Shown here: positions 46,307 to 56,356 of the stretch, piece after piece
Layout of the letters: every line of letters begins with the position of its first letter
How positions within the stretch are numbered: position 1 is the first letter of the stretch
Source: an uncultured Saprospiraceae bacterium
GTDB lineage: Bacteria; Bacteroidota; Bacteroidia; Chitinophagales; Saprospiraceae
Length of the DNA: 59,429 nucleotides
Assembly (NCBI GenBank): GCA_937951685.1
Contig: CALFBG010000029.1
Span: 1-59,429, forward strand
Direction: 5' to 3'
Translations under genes and position numbers: made by a program
Notes under the pieces: model-generated
Database searches by the model: none
Told to the model about the DNA's origin: nothing
Seen by the model: only the letters and a program-made list of their open reading frames with translations

Positions 46307-49300
46307 TTATTTTGCGGTAGTACGGGCGAAGCCACTTTTCTTTTTCTTTTCTTTTGGCTTGATTTCACCAGAAAGATCCGACATAATTGGTGTCGCTACG
46401 AAAATAGAAGAGTAAGTTCCTACGATGATACCAACTAATAATGCAAAGGCAAATCCTTTGATACTACCACTACCGAAGATAAATAGCATCAGTACCACGA
46501 ATAAAGTCGTTAACGACGTAATCACAGTTCTACTGACAGTACTACTTACGGCACTGTTGATAATATCTTCTTTGCTCTTACCAGAGTAGTTATTCATAAA
46601 TTCTCGAATTCTATCAAATACAACCACCGTATCGTTAATCGAGTATCCAATTACCGTCAAAATAGCGGCAATGAACGCTTGATCAATTTCCAGTGCGAAT
46701 GGAAGTACGCCGTGTAGAATTGAGAAAATAGACAATACCACTAAGGTATCGTGGAACAAGGCCGCAACGGCACCTGCACTAAATTGCCATTTGTTGAATC
46801 GAATCAAAATGTATAAGAAGATCAACAATAAGGCAAAAACGGTAGCATAAAGGGAGCTTGACTTAATATCATCGGCGATCGTTGGGCCAACTTTACTTGA
46901 CTGACCGACGTGAACGCCGCTTCCTTCTGGATCTTTGAAATTATCCAAACTAATATTTCCTCCTGCTACTTGATTAACGCCGGCGTGTAATCGTTCCATT
47001 ACTTTATCCTGTACATCAAGATCGTTATTATTGATTAAGTAACTGGTCGTAACATTAACGGTATTCGCACCATCTACTTCTTTTACCACGGTACTTGCGT
47101 TGGTAAAGCTTGTATTGAGCGCTTCTCTTAAGGCATCAGTATTTACCTCAGCATCATTAAACTCGATATTGTAAGAGTAACCTCCTTTGAAGTCAACGCC
47201 ATATTCAAAGCCTTTAACACCATAAGAAATAATCCCCATGGCAATAATGGCAAAAGAAATCGCATACGCAATTTTACGTTTGCCTAACCAGTCAATATTT
47301 AATCCCGTGAATGCATTCTTAGAAAAAGAAGTCCAGAAGGTTAAATCGTTGCCTCTGGTAATGGTCCAGTATTCAATCATCAAACGACCGACTAAAACGG
47401 CAGTGAAAAGAGAGAATAATACCCCAATAATTAAAACTACTGCAAATCCTTTAATTGGACCCATTCCGAAGTAGGCTAAGACGAATGCCGTCAAAATGGT
47501 CGTAACGTTCGCATCAATGATGGCAGAGTAGGAGTTCGCAAATCCATCTTTGATTGCCATTAAGGTTGTTTTGCCTTCTAGCAATTCTTCCCGAATTCTT
47601 TCATAAATGATTACGTTCGCATCTACCGCCATACCGACTGTTAATACGATACCGGCAATACCAGGTAAGGTTAAAACGGTACCGAAAGAAGCCAATCCTC
47701 CAAAAATGAAGAATAAGTTAAGGAACAACGCGATGATAGAAACGATTCCACCACCTCCGTAGTACAAGACCATAAATAAAAGGACTAATCCAAAACCAAC
47801 AACCAAAGAGTTGATACTTCGGTTAATGTTTTCTTGTCCTAAAGTTGGTCCTACTAAAGCTTCCTGAATAATTCTTGGCTTCGCAGGTAATTTACCAATT
47901 TGTAAAATCTTCGCTAAATCCGCTCCTTCCTGAATACTGAAATCTCCAGTAATCTGTGAACGACCACCGGTAATCGGCTCGTTTACTCTTGGTGCAGAAT
48001 ATACTTTATCATCTAGGATGATCGCAATTTCTCGATTGTTGTTTTGAGAAGCTTTCGTCGTCAACTGTGCCCAAGTTTTAGCACCTTGACCATTCATCGT
48101 CAACGAAACTTGTACTTGACCACTCGTTGGATCAGGATTAGAACTAGCATCAATAATATTATCACCTTGTAAAGGTGCTTTTCCACCTTTAGTGTTCATT
48201 TTGATACCATATAATAAGTAATCCGTCGTGTATTTACCCGTTTCAGGATCTTTGACTGGTTTATTAGACCAGCGTAAGCCTAAATCTTTAGGTAATAACT
48301 TTTTTACTTCTTCTTTTGCTAATAACTCATTGATCGCTTTGATCTTGTTCTTCGGTGCCGTTCCAAATACGGGTAAACCCAACGAACCCGTTCGGTTGAG
48401 TTGTAACATAGATAATAGTGGACCTTGACTTCCAAAAGGATCAGCAGGGACAACTGTACTATCAATACTAGCGATTTCTGTTGTCGCATTACCTAGAGAA
48501 TCTAAAACGTAAGTTGTATCAACTCTGATATTTTGAACTTCCTCAACGGCAGTCGTATCATTTGATTGTAGTTGTTCTAGCTTTTTGTCGGCAGCAACGA
48601 GTGCATCCATGGCTTTACCATCAGTAATTCGGTAAACATCCCAAAATTCTAGTTCGGCGGTCGTTTGCAAGAATTGTCTTGCTCTTTCTGGATTTCGAAC
48701 TCCTGGTAATTCCACTAAGATCAAATCTCTAGAAGCATCTAGGGAAACGTTAGGCTGGGATACCCCAAATTCATCAATTCGCTCTTTCAAGCGTTCAAAA
48801 GTACGATTCACCGTTGCATCTGCTTCTGCTCTAATGATTCGAACCACTTCAGCATCTGGTGTTTCAAAGTTGATTTTATCTCGCAAGCTTTCGTTTCTAG
48901 CGAAAATTGGACCTAACTTCTTAGTACCGTTACTTTTTTCTTGAAAAGCATCGGCAAAAAGCGTTACGTAGTCGGCTTGGTTTTCAGTTTGGTTTTTGGT
49001 GGCTGTTTCTAACGATTCTAAAAAAGTCGGATCCTTACTATCATTGGCTAGCGTACGAATGAAATCTCTCAGATCCACTTGCAATACGACACTCATACCT
49101 CCCTTGAGGTCAAGTCCGAGCGCTAATTGCTTGCTCTTTAACTCTTGATAAGTAAAATCCTTAAATAAAGGAATACTAAAAATAACTTCATTGGACATTG
49201 AGTCCAGGTACCTGGTTCTTGCGGCGGCCTCTACAGGCGCTTTTTCGTCTTCAGCAAAACTTGCTGCGATACGGTTTGCATATTCTTCTGCATCATTTTC

Positions 49301-49393
49301 TACACCCCTGGTTGGAAGTAGGTAGAAATACTGCAGTAAACAAACTACGGTAATAACCACAAGAAAAAACTTAATAAGACCTTTTCCTTGCAT
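46307..49393 (-). CDS. secDF: Protein translocase subunit SecDF (fused)
   Basis: SecD and SecF use the proton gradient to help SecYEG pull proteins across the inner membrane. Here they are fused in a 1028-residue protein, as is usual in Bacteroidota. The SecD half has an N-terminal helix, ALGLDLKGGMSVVLQVDL near residue 92, the periplasmic P1 domain and IAGIVLTVGMAVDANVIIYERI near residue 595. The SecF half starts near residue 700 (FEYGVDFKGGYSYNIEF) and ends with IGYSINDTVVVFDRIREFMN and a basic tail. Both halves keep the family helices, so it should be functional. The gene is transcribed alone. Confidence 0.95.
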   Translation of the reverse strand: MQGKGLIKFFLVVITVVCLLQYFYLLPTRGVENDAEEYANRIAASFAEDEKAPVEAAARTRYLDSMSNEVIFSIPLFKDFTYQELKSKQLALGLDLKGGMSVVLQVDLRDFIRTLANDSKDPTFLESLETATKNQTENQADYVTLFADAFQEKSNGTKKLGPIFARNESLRDKINFETPDAEVVRIIRAEADATVNRTFERLKERIDEFGVSQPNVSLDASRDLILVELPGVRNPERARQFLQTTAELEFWDVYRITDGKAMDALVAADKKLEQLQSNDTTAVEEVQNIRVDTTYVLDSLGNATTEIASIDSTVVPADPFGSQGPLLSMLQLNRTGSLGLPVFGTAPKNKIKAINELLAKEEVKKLLPKDLGLRWSNKPVKDPETGKYTTDYLLYGIKMNTKGGKAPLQGDNIIDASSNPDPTSGQVQVSLTMNGQGAKTWAQLTTKASQNNNREIAIILDDKVYSAPRVNEPITGGRSQITGDFSIQEGADLAKILQIGKLPAKPRIIQEALVGPTLGQENINRSINSLVVGFGLVLLFMVLYYGGGGIVSIIALFLNLFFIFGGLASFGTVLTLPGIAGIVLTVGMAVDANVIIYERIREELLEGKTTLMAIKDGFANSYSAIIDANVTTILTAFVLAYFGMGPIKGFAVVLIIGVLFSLFTAVLVGRLMIEYWTITRGNDLTFWTSFSKNAFTGLNIDWLGKRKIAYAISFAIIAMGIISYGVKGFEYGVDFKGGYSYNIEFNDAEVNTDALREALNTSFTNASTVVKEVDGANTVNVTTSYLINNNDLDVQDKVMERLHAGVNQVAGGNISLDNFKDPEGSGVHVGQSSKVGPTIADDIKSSSLYATVFALLLIFLYILIRFNKWQFSAGAVAALFHDTLVVLSIFSILHGVLPFALEIDQAFIAAILTVIGYSINDTVVVFDRIREFMNNYSGKSKEDIINSAVSSTVSRTVITSLTTLFVVLMLFIFGSGSIKGFAFALLVGIIVGTYSSIFVATPIMSDLSGEIKPKEKKKKSGFARTTAK

Positions 49394-49684
49394 AATAATT
49401 AGAATTTATAATTTAGAATAGTTAGAAAAAAACTCCGCGAATATACAGCTTTTAATAAACAATTGCCCGTTTTTAGTAAATATTACAAAAAAATTTAAAG
49501 GGTTTTCGCATTTTATGGGAGGCAGTTATAATGCCAAATTCACCTATTTTTGTGCTAACTAGCTTAATATTTGCAATATTCAAAAAACTTTTCTATTATT
49601 CGCCATCTTTTTTATTCAGAAGTTGTTTATACCTTATGTACTAAGCGTCAACAATTTCTATCACAAAACGTAAAACATTCTAAT

Positions 49685-50179
49685 ATGGGATTATTTTCAT
49701 TTCTAAAAAATGCCGGTTCAAAGGTATTAACTAAAAAAAATGCTAAGGCCGTCAAAACTGAGGAAATCATAAAGTTAGAAGCTAAATTATTAGCTAAACA
49801 AAAAATGATATTACTACAAGGAGTCGTTGAAAGTTTGCCTTTCGACGTAGAAAATTTAAATCTTAAATATAGCGATGATAAAGTTACCATATTTGGTCAG
49901 GTAGATTCTCAAGAAGAAAGAGAAAAAGTAGTGCTTGCTTTAGGAAATGTTGCTGGTATCGCAAAAGTGGATGATCGACTTTCAGTCGTAAAGCCTGCGC
50001 CCGAAGCACAGTTTTATACCGTTAAAAAAGGAGATACTTTAGGTAAGATTTCAAAAGAAGTCTATGGTGCCGCGAAACACTACAAAAAAATCTTTGAAGC
50101 AAATAAACCAATGTTGAAAAGCGCTAATTTAATTTATCCTGGTCAGCAATTGCGGATTCCAGCATTAGATAATGCTTAA
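49685..50179 (+). CDS. kbp: Kbp-type BON-LysM protein (YgaU family)
   Basis: The start chosen is ATG 49685 (MGLFSFLKNAGSKV), giving 164 residues; a TTG-started frame from 49571 adds 38 poorly coding residues. The protein has a BON domain (about residues 25-98; VENLNLKYSDDKVTIFGQVD, NVAGIAKVDDRLSVV) and a LysM domain (about 107-160; FYTVKKGDTLGKISKEVYG, IFEANKPMLKSANLIYPGQQ). Order, length and start motif closely match E. coli Kbp (YgaU), a cytosolic potassium-binding protein linked to stress survival. There is no signal peptide. A TATTTTTG at 49545-49552 could be its -7 element, without a clear -33. Confidence 0.85.
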   Translation: MGLFSFLKNAGSKVLTKKNAKAVKTEEIIKLEAKLLAKQKMILLQGVVESLPFDVENLNLKYSDDKVTIFGQVDSQEEREKVVLALGNVAGIAKVDDRLSVVKPAPEAQFYTVKKGDTLGKISKEVYGAAKHYKKIFEANKPMLKSANLIYPGQQLRIPALDNA

Positions 50180-50233
50180 ATGGTACTTGCCTTTCGGCAA
50201 AATCATTTCAAATCTTAAAACGATTTCATACCA

Positions 50234-50266
50234 TTAAGGCCTTGTTTATCATAAACAAGGCCTTAA
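50234..50266. terminator. Bidirectional hairpin terminator
   Basis: TTAAGGCCTTGTTTAT is mirrored by ATAAACAAGGCCTTAA around a single base, an almost perfect palindrome of about 33 nt. It sits between convergent genes (kbp and hprA). The T-runs are short, so terminator strength is uncertain. Confidence 0.65.
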
Positions 50267-50292
50267 TTATTTAGCACTCCTTAGTATTACGG

Positions 50293-51267
50293 TTATTTCC
50301 TTTGAGTCACCACATTCGTCGGTTGCCCTGCCAAGAACGCAACAACGTTATCCACTAAGTCATTCATTAATCGTTGTCTAGCAGGTTGCGAGGCCCAAGC
50401 GATGTGTGGCGTGAGTAGACAATTCTTGATCCCCAATAAAACGTGATCCTTCGCTGGTGGCTCTGTACTCAATACATCCAACGCAGCGGCAGCCAACAGA
50501 TTCGTCTGTAAAGCTTCCTTCAAATCTTCCTCTTGGATTAAATCGCCTCGCCCCGTATTGACTAAGATTGCCGTGGGTTTCATTAATTTCAAGTTAGATA
50601 AATTAATAATACCTTGGTTCTGAGCAGTTAATGGTGCATGCAGCGTCAGTACATCACTCTCTTGTAAAAGGGTTGTAAAGTCAACGAAACGGACGCCTTC
50701 CTTCGCATCTCGCACCGGGTGTTTATGGTGTGCAATGACTTTCATCCCAAATGCCAAGGCAAGGTCCGCTACTTTTTGTCCGATTCTTCCCAAACCATAA
50801 ATTCCCATGGTTTGATCCGCCAACTCAGGAATGGTACTCAAGGAATAGGAAAAGTCCGAACAGTTGGTCCAATCACCTTCCTGTACACTTTGATGATGAA
50901 GTTGCACTTTATTGGTCAAAGCCAAAATCATAGCAAATACGTGTTGTGCTACGGCAGTTGTACTGTAGCCAATCACATTACAAACCACGATGTTTCGAGC
51001 GTTTGCTGCCGCTATATCAACATTATTATAGCCCGTCGCGGAAACGCAAATACACTGCAAATTGGGCAACTGTTCCAGTAGCTCCGCTGTCAATTTTACC
51101 TTATTCACCACCAAAATTTGAGCATCTTGACTGCGCGCAATGATTTCCTCGGGCGGTGTGCGATCATAAAGGGTCACTTTCCCTAGTTTTTGTAGATTTT
51201 GCCAGTCCAAATCTCCGGGATTGAGGGTGAAACCGTCAAGGACTGTAATGATGGGCATTTGTAGCAT
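50293..51267 (-). CDS. hprA: D-2-hydroxyacid dehydrogenase, probable glycerate dehydrogenase
   Basis: The 324-residue protein belongs to the D-2-hydroxyacid dehydrogenase family. The start IITVLDGFTLNPGDLDW resembles glycerate dehydrogenase / hydroxypyruvate reductase. The NAD motif is MGIYGLGRIGQKVADLA near residue 148. The catalytic set is visible: Arg in LVNTGRGDLI, Glu in LSTEPP and His in LLTPHIAWAS. It would interconvert hydroxypyruvate and D-glycerate, but substrate choice cannot be read with certainty. An alternative start is ATG 51258. The gene stands alone, with kbp convergent. Confidence 0.82.
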   Translation of the reverse strand: MLQMPIITVLDGFTLNPGDLDWQNLQKLGKVTLYDRTPPEEIIARSQDAQILVVNKVKLTAELLEQLPNLQCICVSATGYNNVDIAAANARNIVVCNVIGYSTTAVAQHVFAMILALTNKVQLHHQSVQEGDWTNCSDFSYSLSTIPELADQTMGIYGLGRIGQKVADLALAFGMKVIAHHKHPVRDAKEGVRFVDFTTLLQESDVLTLHAPLTAQNQGIINLSNLKLMKPTAILVNTGRGDLIQEEDLKEALQTNLLAAAALDVLSTEPPAKDHVLLGIKNCLLTPHIAWASQPARQRLMNDLVDNVVAFLAGQPTNVVTQRK

Positions 51268-51857
51268 GGTTGTATCTTTAAAAGGTATTCCTTTTTTATG
51301 AAAAAAGGTTTAGCAGACATCAAAAAGGAACTTTTTCAGTAAACTAATCCACTGATTCTCTATGTTATATAGTATAATTGGGATAGATTTAGTAACCCTA
51401 TTCTGGTAATTTTACGACAAAGAAAGCACAATTGTTAAGCAGGATTAGACTTTCTGTTTGAGAATTAATACTTTTGTTATTGAATTGCGAAAAAACCAAA
51501 TTTAAGTTGAAAAACGTATTTTTATTTGAGCTTTATTTCAATATTGGTAAACCGTAATATTCAGCTACCCCGCGTAAAGCAAAGATACCAAGATCAACAG
51601 CAAAGCAAAATAATTTACACAAAGTTGTTTTAGAATGATGTTCAAAGTAGCTTTTAATTCCCTGTAATTTTTTTTATATTGTCAAGTTACGGAATGCTAA
51701 CCAAGCATTTCAAAACAAGAACTTTTTAAAGTTCGCGTTAAACTTAATTGTTACCGCAAACTTTCGGTAAAATACAAGTACTGAGAACTTTTTGACCATT
51801 TGAAAGTTATTACTCTTAAAGAAAGGCACGAGGCCTACTAGACAAAATTCCCATGAT
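51268..51857. other. 590-bp gene-free region upstream of the CotH gene
   Basis: There is no gene. It contains a family A repeat end (51621-51642), a palindrome GAACTTT-tt-AAAGTTC at 51719-51734 and a small TTACCG/CGGTAA hairpin near 51753-51773. These last two lie in the leader of the CotH gene and might be control elements. Confidence 0.4.
51621..51642. repeat. Solo left-type end of MITE-like family A
   Basis: AAGTTGTTTTAGAATGATG, continuing TT, matches the left end of the 58199 element at 20 of 21 positions. No matching right end is nearby. Confidence 0.45.
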
Positions 51858-54800
51858 ATGAAATTTAATACATCCACTTTCTTTTCTATAATATTGCTGT
51901 GTTTATTTAGCCAATCTGCCTTTTCCCAAATCTACATTAATGAAGTGCTCGCCGTCAATGATGCTTCCATCACGGATGCACAAGGAGAACACGATGATTG
52001 GATTGAAGTCTACAACGCAGGGACAGATCCGGTAGATTTAGGAGGTTTTTACTTCACGGATGATCTCAACGAGCCGACGCTTTGGCAAGTGCCCAATAAT
52101 GATCCTGCCGCAACTACGGTTCCTGCGGGAGGATTTTTAATCTTTTGGGCAGATAAAGATACCGATCAAGGTGCAAACCATTTAGATTTTAAATTGAGTG
52201 GTGGTGGCGAAGATGTCGCGATTTATATGCCCAACGGTACTAATTTGGTTGATGGCATTACTTACGCAGAGTTGGCGAGTGATATTTCTTTTGGTAGAAC
52301 TACCGACGGAGGAAACAACTTGCAAGTATTTGCCAATCCTACGCCGAATGCTTCCAATGAAACGGTAACGGGACCACCCAGCTATACAGACGAAATTACC
52401 TATTGTGTGATTGAAGGAAAAGATGATGCGAAAGAGATTTTTGGAACAGCAAGTTATGGTAGTAGTACTTTACTCTTTGAAGAAAATGCAGCGGCGGGTA
52501 TTCGTTTTGATCAGTTCGACATTTTTCCAGGTGCAACGATCAAAACGGCTTATCTACAACTTTCCTCCGAACAAGGTGGAACGGGAGCATGCAACCTGAT
52601 TATTTACGGAGAAGCGACGGATCATTCGATTAACTTTGATCAAGGTAACCCCAACGTTAGTGATCGAGCGACTACTCAGGCACAAGTCAGTTGGAATCTA
52701 CCAGAATGGGGATCAGCCAACGAAAGAACGGACGCACAAAAAACACCAGAACTAAAAGCGTTGTTACAAGAAATTATTGACCGTCCGGGTTGGGAAGGCG
52801 GCAATGCGATCACTTTACTTTTAAAAGATATCTCGGGGAGTGGCAGCAGAGAAGCACAAGCTTTTGACTTTAATGAGGCTCAAAATATACCCAAGCTGTT
52901 TGTAGAGGTGGAATACCTTGTACCTCAAGCGCCAATCAGTAATATTTATATTAATGAGGTCGTCGCCAATAGCTCCGAACGCGTTGACGAATTAGGATCT
53001 TTTGAAGATTGGATCGAGATATATAATGATAATGATTTTGAAGTAGAAATTGGTGGATTGTACTTTACCGATGAGCAAGCTAATCCTGCACAGTGGCAAC
53101 TGTCGTATCCATTTACGATTCCTGCCAAAGGATTTTTTACCGTTTGGGCGGATGGTCGTCCCGAAGAAGGAGAAGCACACGCTAATTTTAAACTAAGTGA
53201 CAACGGAGAAAATCTTGCGATTTACCAATTAATTGGCAACGAGTTTGTCCTCATCGATGCCAAAGCGACGCCCGAAATCCCTTTTAAAGCAAGTTTCGGT
53301 CGGGTAACGGATGGTGCTGCCGAGTGGGTTTTATTTGGAGAAGTTACACCAGATTTGAGTAACGACGGCGCAGAATTATACCTAGCGCCTCCTAGCATTA
53401 GCCTCACGAGTGGCATTTTTACAACTAGCCAGACGGTCACGCTAACGCATCCTGATCCCGCAGCGATTATTCGCTTCACCTTGGATGGCAGCGAACCAAC
53501 GGCAAGTGCTCCCACCTACACGAGTGAAATTTCAATTGACAATAGTGTTAGCATTCGTGCCAAAGCCTTCAAAACGGGACATCGTACTAGTCAAATTGCC
53601 GTAGAATCCTACCTTTTTAATGTCAGTAATACTTTACCGATCGTACACATTACCACGGATCCAGATAATTTCTTTAGTGATGAAACGGGAATGTACGTAG
53701 AAGGAACTAATGGAATCACAGGCTACTGCGACGACGTTAACCCCAGAAACTATTGCCAAGATTGGGAAAGACCGATTCACATCTCTTTATTCGAACCGGA
53801 TGGTACCGAAGTCTTTAGTAAAAGCGCTGGTGCAAGCATTTCCGGAGCTTGTAGTCGAAACAATCCAATGAAGAGTTTGAATATTTATTTCCGAAATGGG
53901 ACTTATGGAAGCAAAGGTTTCGATTATCCTTTATTTGGCGATCGTGGAAACAATGAATACTCAAGATTAAAACTTCGAAATAGTGGCAATGATTACGTCC
54001 GTACAATGATTCGCGACGGTTTAATTCAATCCATGTTATTCGACAAAGTAGATATTGATTTGCAAGCTTACCGACCGGCCGTCATGTATTTGAATGGTGA
54101 ATACTGGGGGATTCACAACTTGCGGGATCACCTCAGTGCAGATTACGTAGAACGACTGCACGGCTACGATAAGTACGAAATAGATATGTTAAAGAATCCG
54201 GGTGTAGGTTGGCAAGAAATTAAAGACGGGGATGATGTTCATTACAATGCCTTGGCGGATTTCTTAGAAAATAATGACCTGAGCGTAGCTGCTAATTACA
54301 ACCAAGCCGCAGATCAGATCGAAATCAACGAGTTTTTGAATTACCAAATCTCGGAAGTTTATATCAGTAACTTCGACTGGCCAGGAAATAACGTGATTGC
54401 GTGGCGCCCTAGAACCGAGAGTGGTAAATGGCGTTATGTTTTGTTCGACACGGATATCAGTTCTAACAATCAATTCTGGTTTTTTGAATTCGTCGCGCCA
54501 TCATTTAATACTTTAGCACACGCTACCGAACCCAATTACTCGGGTTGGCCCAATGATAAACAAAGCACGCTTTTCTTCCGAAAATTATTAGAAAACGAAA
54601 CCTTCCGCAACGAGTATATTCAACGTACTTGTAGTTATATCGAACTGGTTTTCAACGAAGATCGAGTAAACCATTTCACGGATAGTATCAGTAACCTCAT
54701 CAACGCAGAAATTCCAGCGCACATTGATCGTTGGGTAGACGACAGTGTACCTTTTCAATATCGTACGAGTGGGGGAGAATATCCCAAATGGCTAAATAAT

Positions 54801-56282
54801 TTGGCGGAGTTCAAAACCTTTTTCGTAGAGCGACCAGATTATATGCGAGGTTTTATCAATGATCATTTTACCCTTGATGGAACGTACCAACTTTCGGTAG
54901 ATTTTGATGCGACGAGTGGTGGGAAAGTTTTTGTTAATAGTAATAAAATGGATTTGCCCTACGATTTTGAAGGCACTTACTTTAAAAACGTTCCCTTACG
55001 CTTAACCGCGGAGGCGAATCCTGGATATGAGTTTTCTCATTGGTTAGAAACGGGAGAAACGAATCCTGAAATTGATTATTTAGCAAATGCCAATGCAATC
55101 CTGACGCCGATTTTTAAACTGGCAATTGATTTAGGCGGTGATCAAGTTGCTTGCACGGGAGATGCTATTCTTTTAGATGCGACTAACAGTTTTTGCCCTT
55201 CTTGTACTTACGAATGGGAAGATGCTAGCGTTAATCCTCAGCGTGAGGTCAATCCAACGGTGACGACAAGTTACAGTGTAACCATCACAGATGCCAACGG
55301 TATTACTGGAGTAGATATGATGGAAGTTTCCGTCGTTCCTTCTCCCGACTACAGTTATGACAGTGAAGATGTCTCTTGTCATAATTATGCCGATGGAAGT
55401 ATTGATGTAAGTGTGAGTGGCGGTGGTGGAAACTTCCAGTTCTTGTGGAGTAATAATGCAACGACGGAAGATCTTACCAATCTTTCAGGTGGTACTTTTA
55501 CGGTCAGCATTACCGATGGCAATGGCTGTGTGCTCGTAGAAGAAATTGAACTGGCAGAACCCGATGAATTGGACTTAATGGAAGTGGTAGATAACGTCTC
55601 TTGTTTTGGGGGAACAGATGGTATGATTAGCATTACACCAACGGGTGGAACTGGTAGTTATAGTTATAATTGGGGAATTGGAGAAACGACGAGTGTGATC
55701 GGTGATTTGACGAGTGGAGCGTACCTCTTGGAAGTAACCGATGCCGATAACTGTGTGACGAATACGAGTGTTTTCGTTGATCAGCCAGAAGCAATTTCAG
55801 TGGATGTATCTTTACAAATTCCTACGACGACTACGGCGGGTGGGATCTTTGTGAACGCTATTCAGGGGGGAACACCACCATTTCAAACTAGCCTCAACGA
55901 CGGTCAAATCCCATTACCGTTTACCGACTTGGATCCGGGGAATTACACCTTAACTATTGTAGACGCAAATGACTGTCTTTATACCGAAGAAATTGATCTC
56001 TCCATTGTCAATAGTGTACTCGGCATCGATGATTTATCTAATTTTAAAATGATTCCAAATCCGTCCAACGGCGCCTTTGTCCTACAACTTGACTTTGATG
56101 CGACTAATACAGGCATCGTTTACATTTACAATAGCTTAGGACAACGCTTGCGAAGTTGGAACTTCAACGGTCAAAACTTGCAAAAAGCATTTGATCTTTC
56201 TGAAGTTGCCGATGGTATTTATTGGGTGGTTATTCAAACGAAAGCAGGAAGCGCTACGCAGCGATTGATGATTGGGAAGTAA
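51858..56282 (+). CDS. T9SS-exported lamin-tail / CotH-kinase-like protein
   Basis: The 1474-residue protein has a signal peptide (SIILLCLFSQSAFSQ). In order: lamin-tail domain (about 25-165; IYINEVLAVND, DDWIEVYNAG), a DNRLRE-type carbohydrate-binding-like domain (about 175-350), a second lamin-tail domain (about 358-490; IYINEVVANS, EDWIEIYND), a chitobiase C-terminal-like domain (about 505-590; IRFTLDGSEPTASAPTY), a CotH-like domain (about 590-990; YLNGEYWGIHNLRDH, LFDTDISS), an InlB-like beta repeat, an Ig-like domain, about three SprB repeats (1160-1390) and a type A T9SS sorting domain (MIPNPSNG to the end). CotH proteins are atypical protein kinases in spores; secreted Bacteroidota forms have no known role. 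Confidence 0.85.
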   Translation: MKFNTSTFFSIILLCLFSQSAFSQIYINEVLAVNDASITDAQGEHDDWIEVYNAGTDPVDLGGFYFTDDLNEPTLWQVPNNDPAATTVPAGGFLIFWADKDTDQGANHLDFKLSGGGEDVAIYMPNGTNLVDGITYAELASDISFGRTTDGGNNLQVFANPTPNASNETVTGPPSYTDEITYCVIEGKDDAKEIFGTASYGSSTLLFEENAAAGIRFDQFDIFPGATIKTAYLQLSSEQGGTGACNLIIYGEATDHSINFDQGNPNVSDRATTQAQVSWNLPEWGSANERTDAQKTPELKALLQEIIDRPGWEGGNAITLLLKDISGSGSREAQAFDFNEAQNIPKLFVEVEYLVPQAPISNIYINEVVANSSERVDELGSFEDWIEIYNDNDFEVEIGGLYFTDEQANPAQWQLSYPFTIPAKGFFTVWADGRPEEGEAHANFKLSDNGENLAIYQLIGNEFVLIDAKATPEIPFKASFGRVTDGAAEWVLFGEVTPDLSNDGAELYLAPPSISLTSGIFTTSQTVTLTHPDPAAIIRFTLDGSEPTASAPTYTSEISIDNSVSIRAKAFKTGHRTSQIAVESYLFNVSNTLPIVHITTDPDNFFSDETGMYVEGTNGITGYCDDVNPRNYCQDWERPIHISLFEPDGTEVFSKSAGASISGACSRNNPMKSLNIYFRNGTYGSKGFDYPLFGDRGNNEYSRLKLRNSGNDYVRTMIRDGLIQSMLFDKVDIDLQAYRPAVMYLNGEYWGIHNLRDHLSADYVERLHGYDKYEIDMLKNPGVGWQEIKDGDDVHYNALADFLENNDLSVAANYNQAADQIEINEFLNYQISEVYISNFDWPGNNVIAWRPRTESGKWRYVLFDTDISSNNQFWFFEFVAPSFNTLAHATEPNYSGWPNDKQSTLFFRKLLENETFRNEYIQRTCSYIELVFNEDRVNHFTDSISNLINAEIPAHIDRWVDDSVPFQYRTSGGEYPKWLNNLAEFKTFFVERPDYMRGFINDHFTLDGTYQLSVDFDATSGGKVFVNSNKMDLPYDFEGTYFKNVPLRLTAEANPGYEFSHWLETGETNPEIDYLANANAILTPIFKLAIDLGGDQVACTGDAILLDATNSFCPSCTYEWEDASVNPQREVNPTVTTSYSVTITDANGITGVDMMEVSVVPSPDYSYDSEDVSCHNYADGSIDVSVSGGGGNFQFLWSNNATTEDLTNLSGGTFTVSITDGNGCVLVEEIELAEPDELDLMEVVDNVSCFGGTDGMISITPTGGTGSYSYNWGIGETTSVIGDLTSGAYLLEVTDADNCVTNTSVFVDQPEAISVDVSLQIPTTTTAGGIFVNAIQGGTPPFQTSLNDGQIPLPFTDLDPGNYTLTIVDANDCLYTEEIDLSIVNSVLGIDDLSNFKMIPNPSNGAFVLQLDFDATNTGIVYIYNSLGQRLRSWNFNGQNLQKAFDLSEVADGIYWVVIQTKAGSATQRLMIGK

Positions 56283-56308
56283 AATTACTAAAAGATATTA
56301 GCAATCAG

Positions 56309-56351
56309 ATATCCCGAATCTCCCTCCGTGGAAGGTTCGGGATATTTTTTT
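56309..56351. terminator. Bidirectional terminator
   Basis: ATATCCCGAA (56309-56318) pairs with TTCGGGATAT (56336-56345), with T-run after it, between two convergent genes. Confidence 0.8.
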
Positions 56352-56356
56352 GAAAA

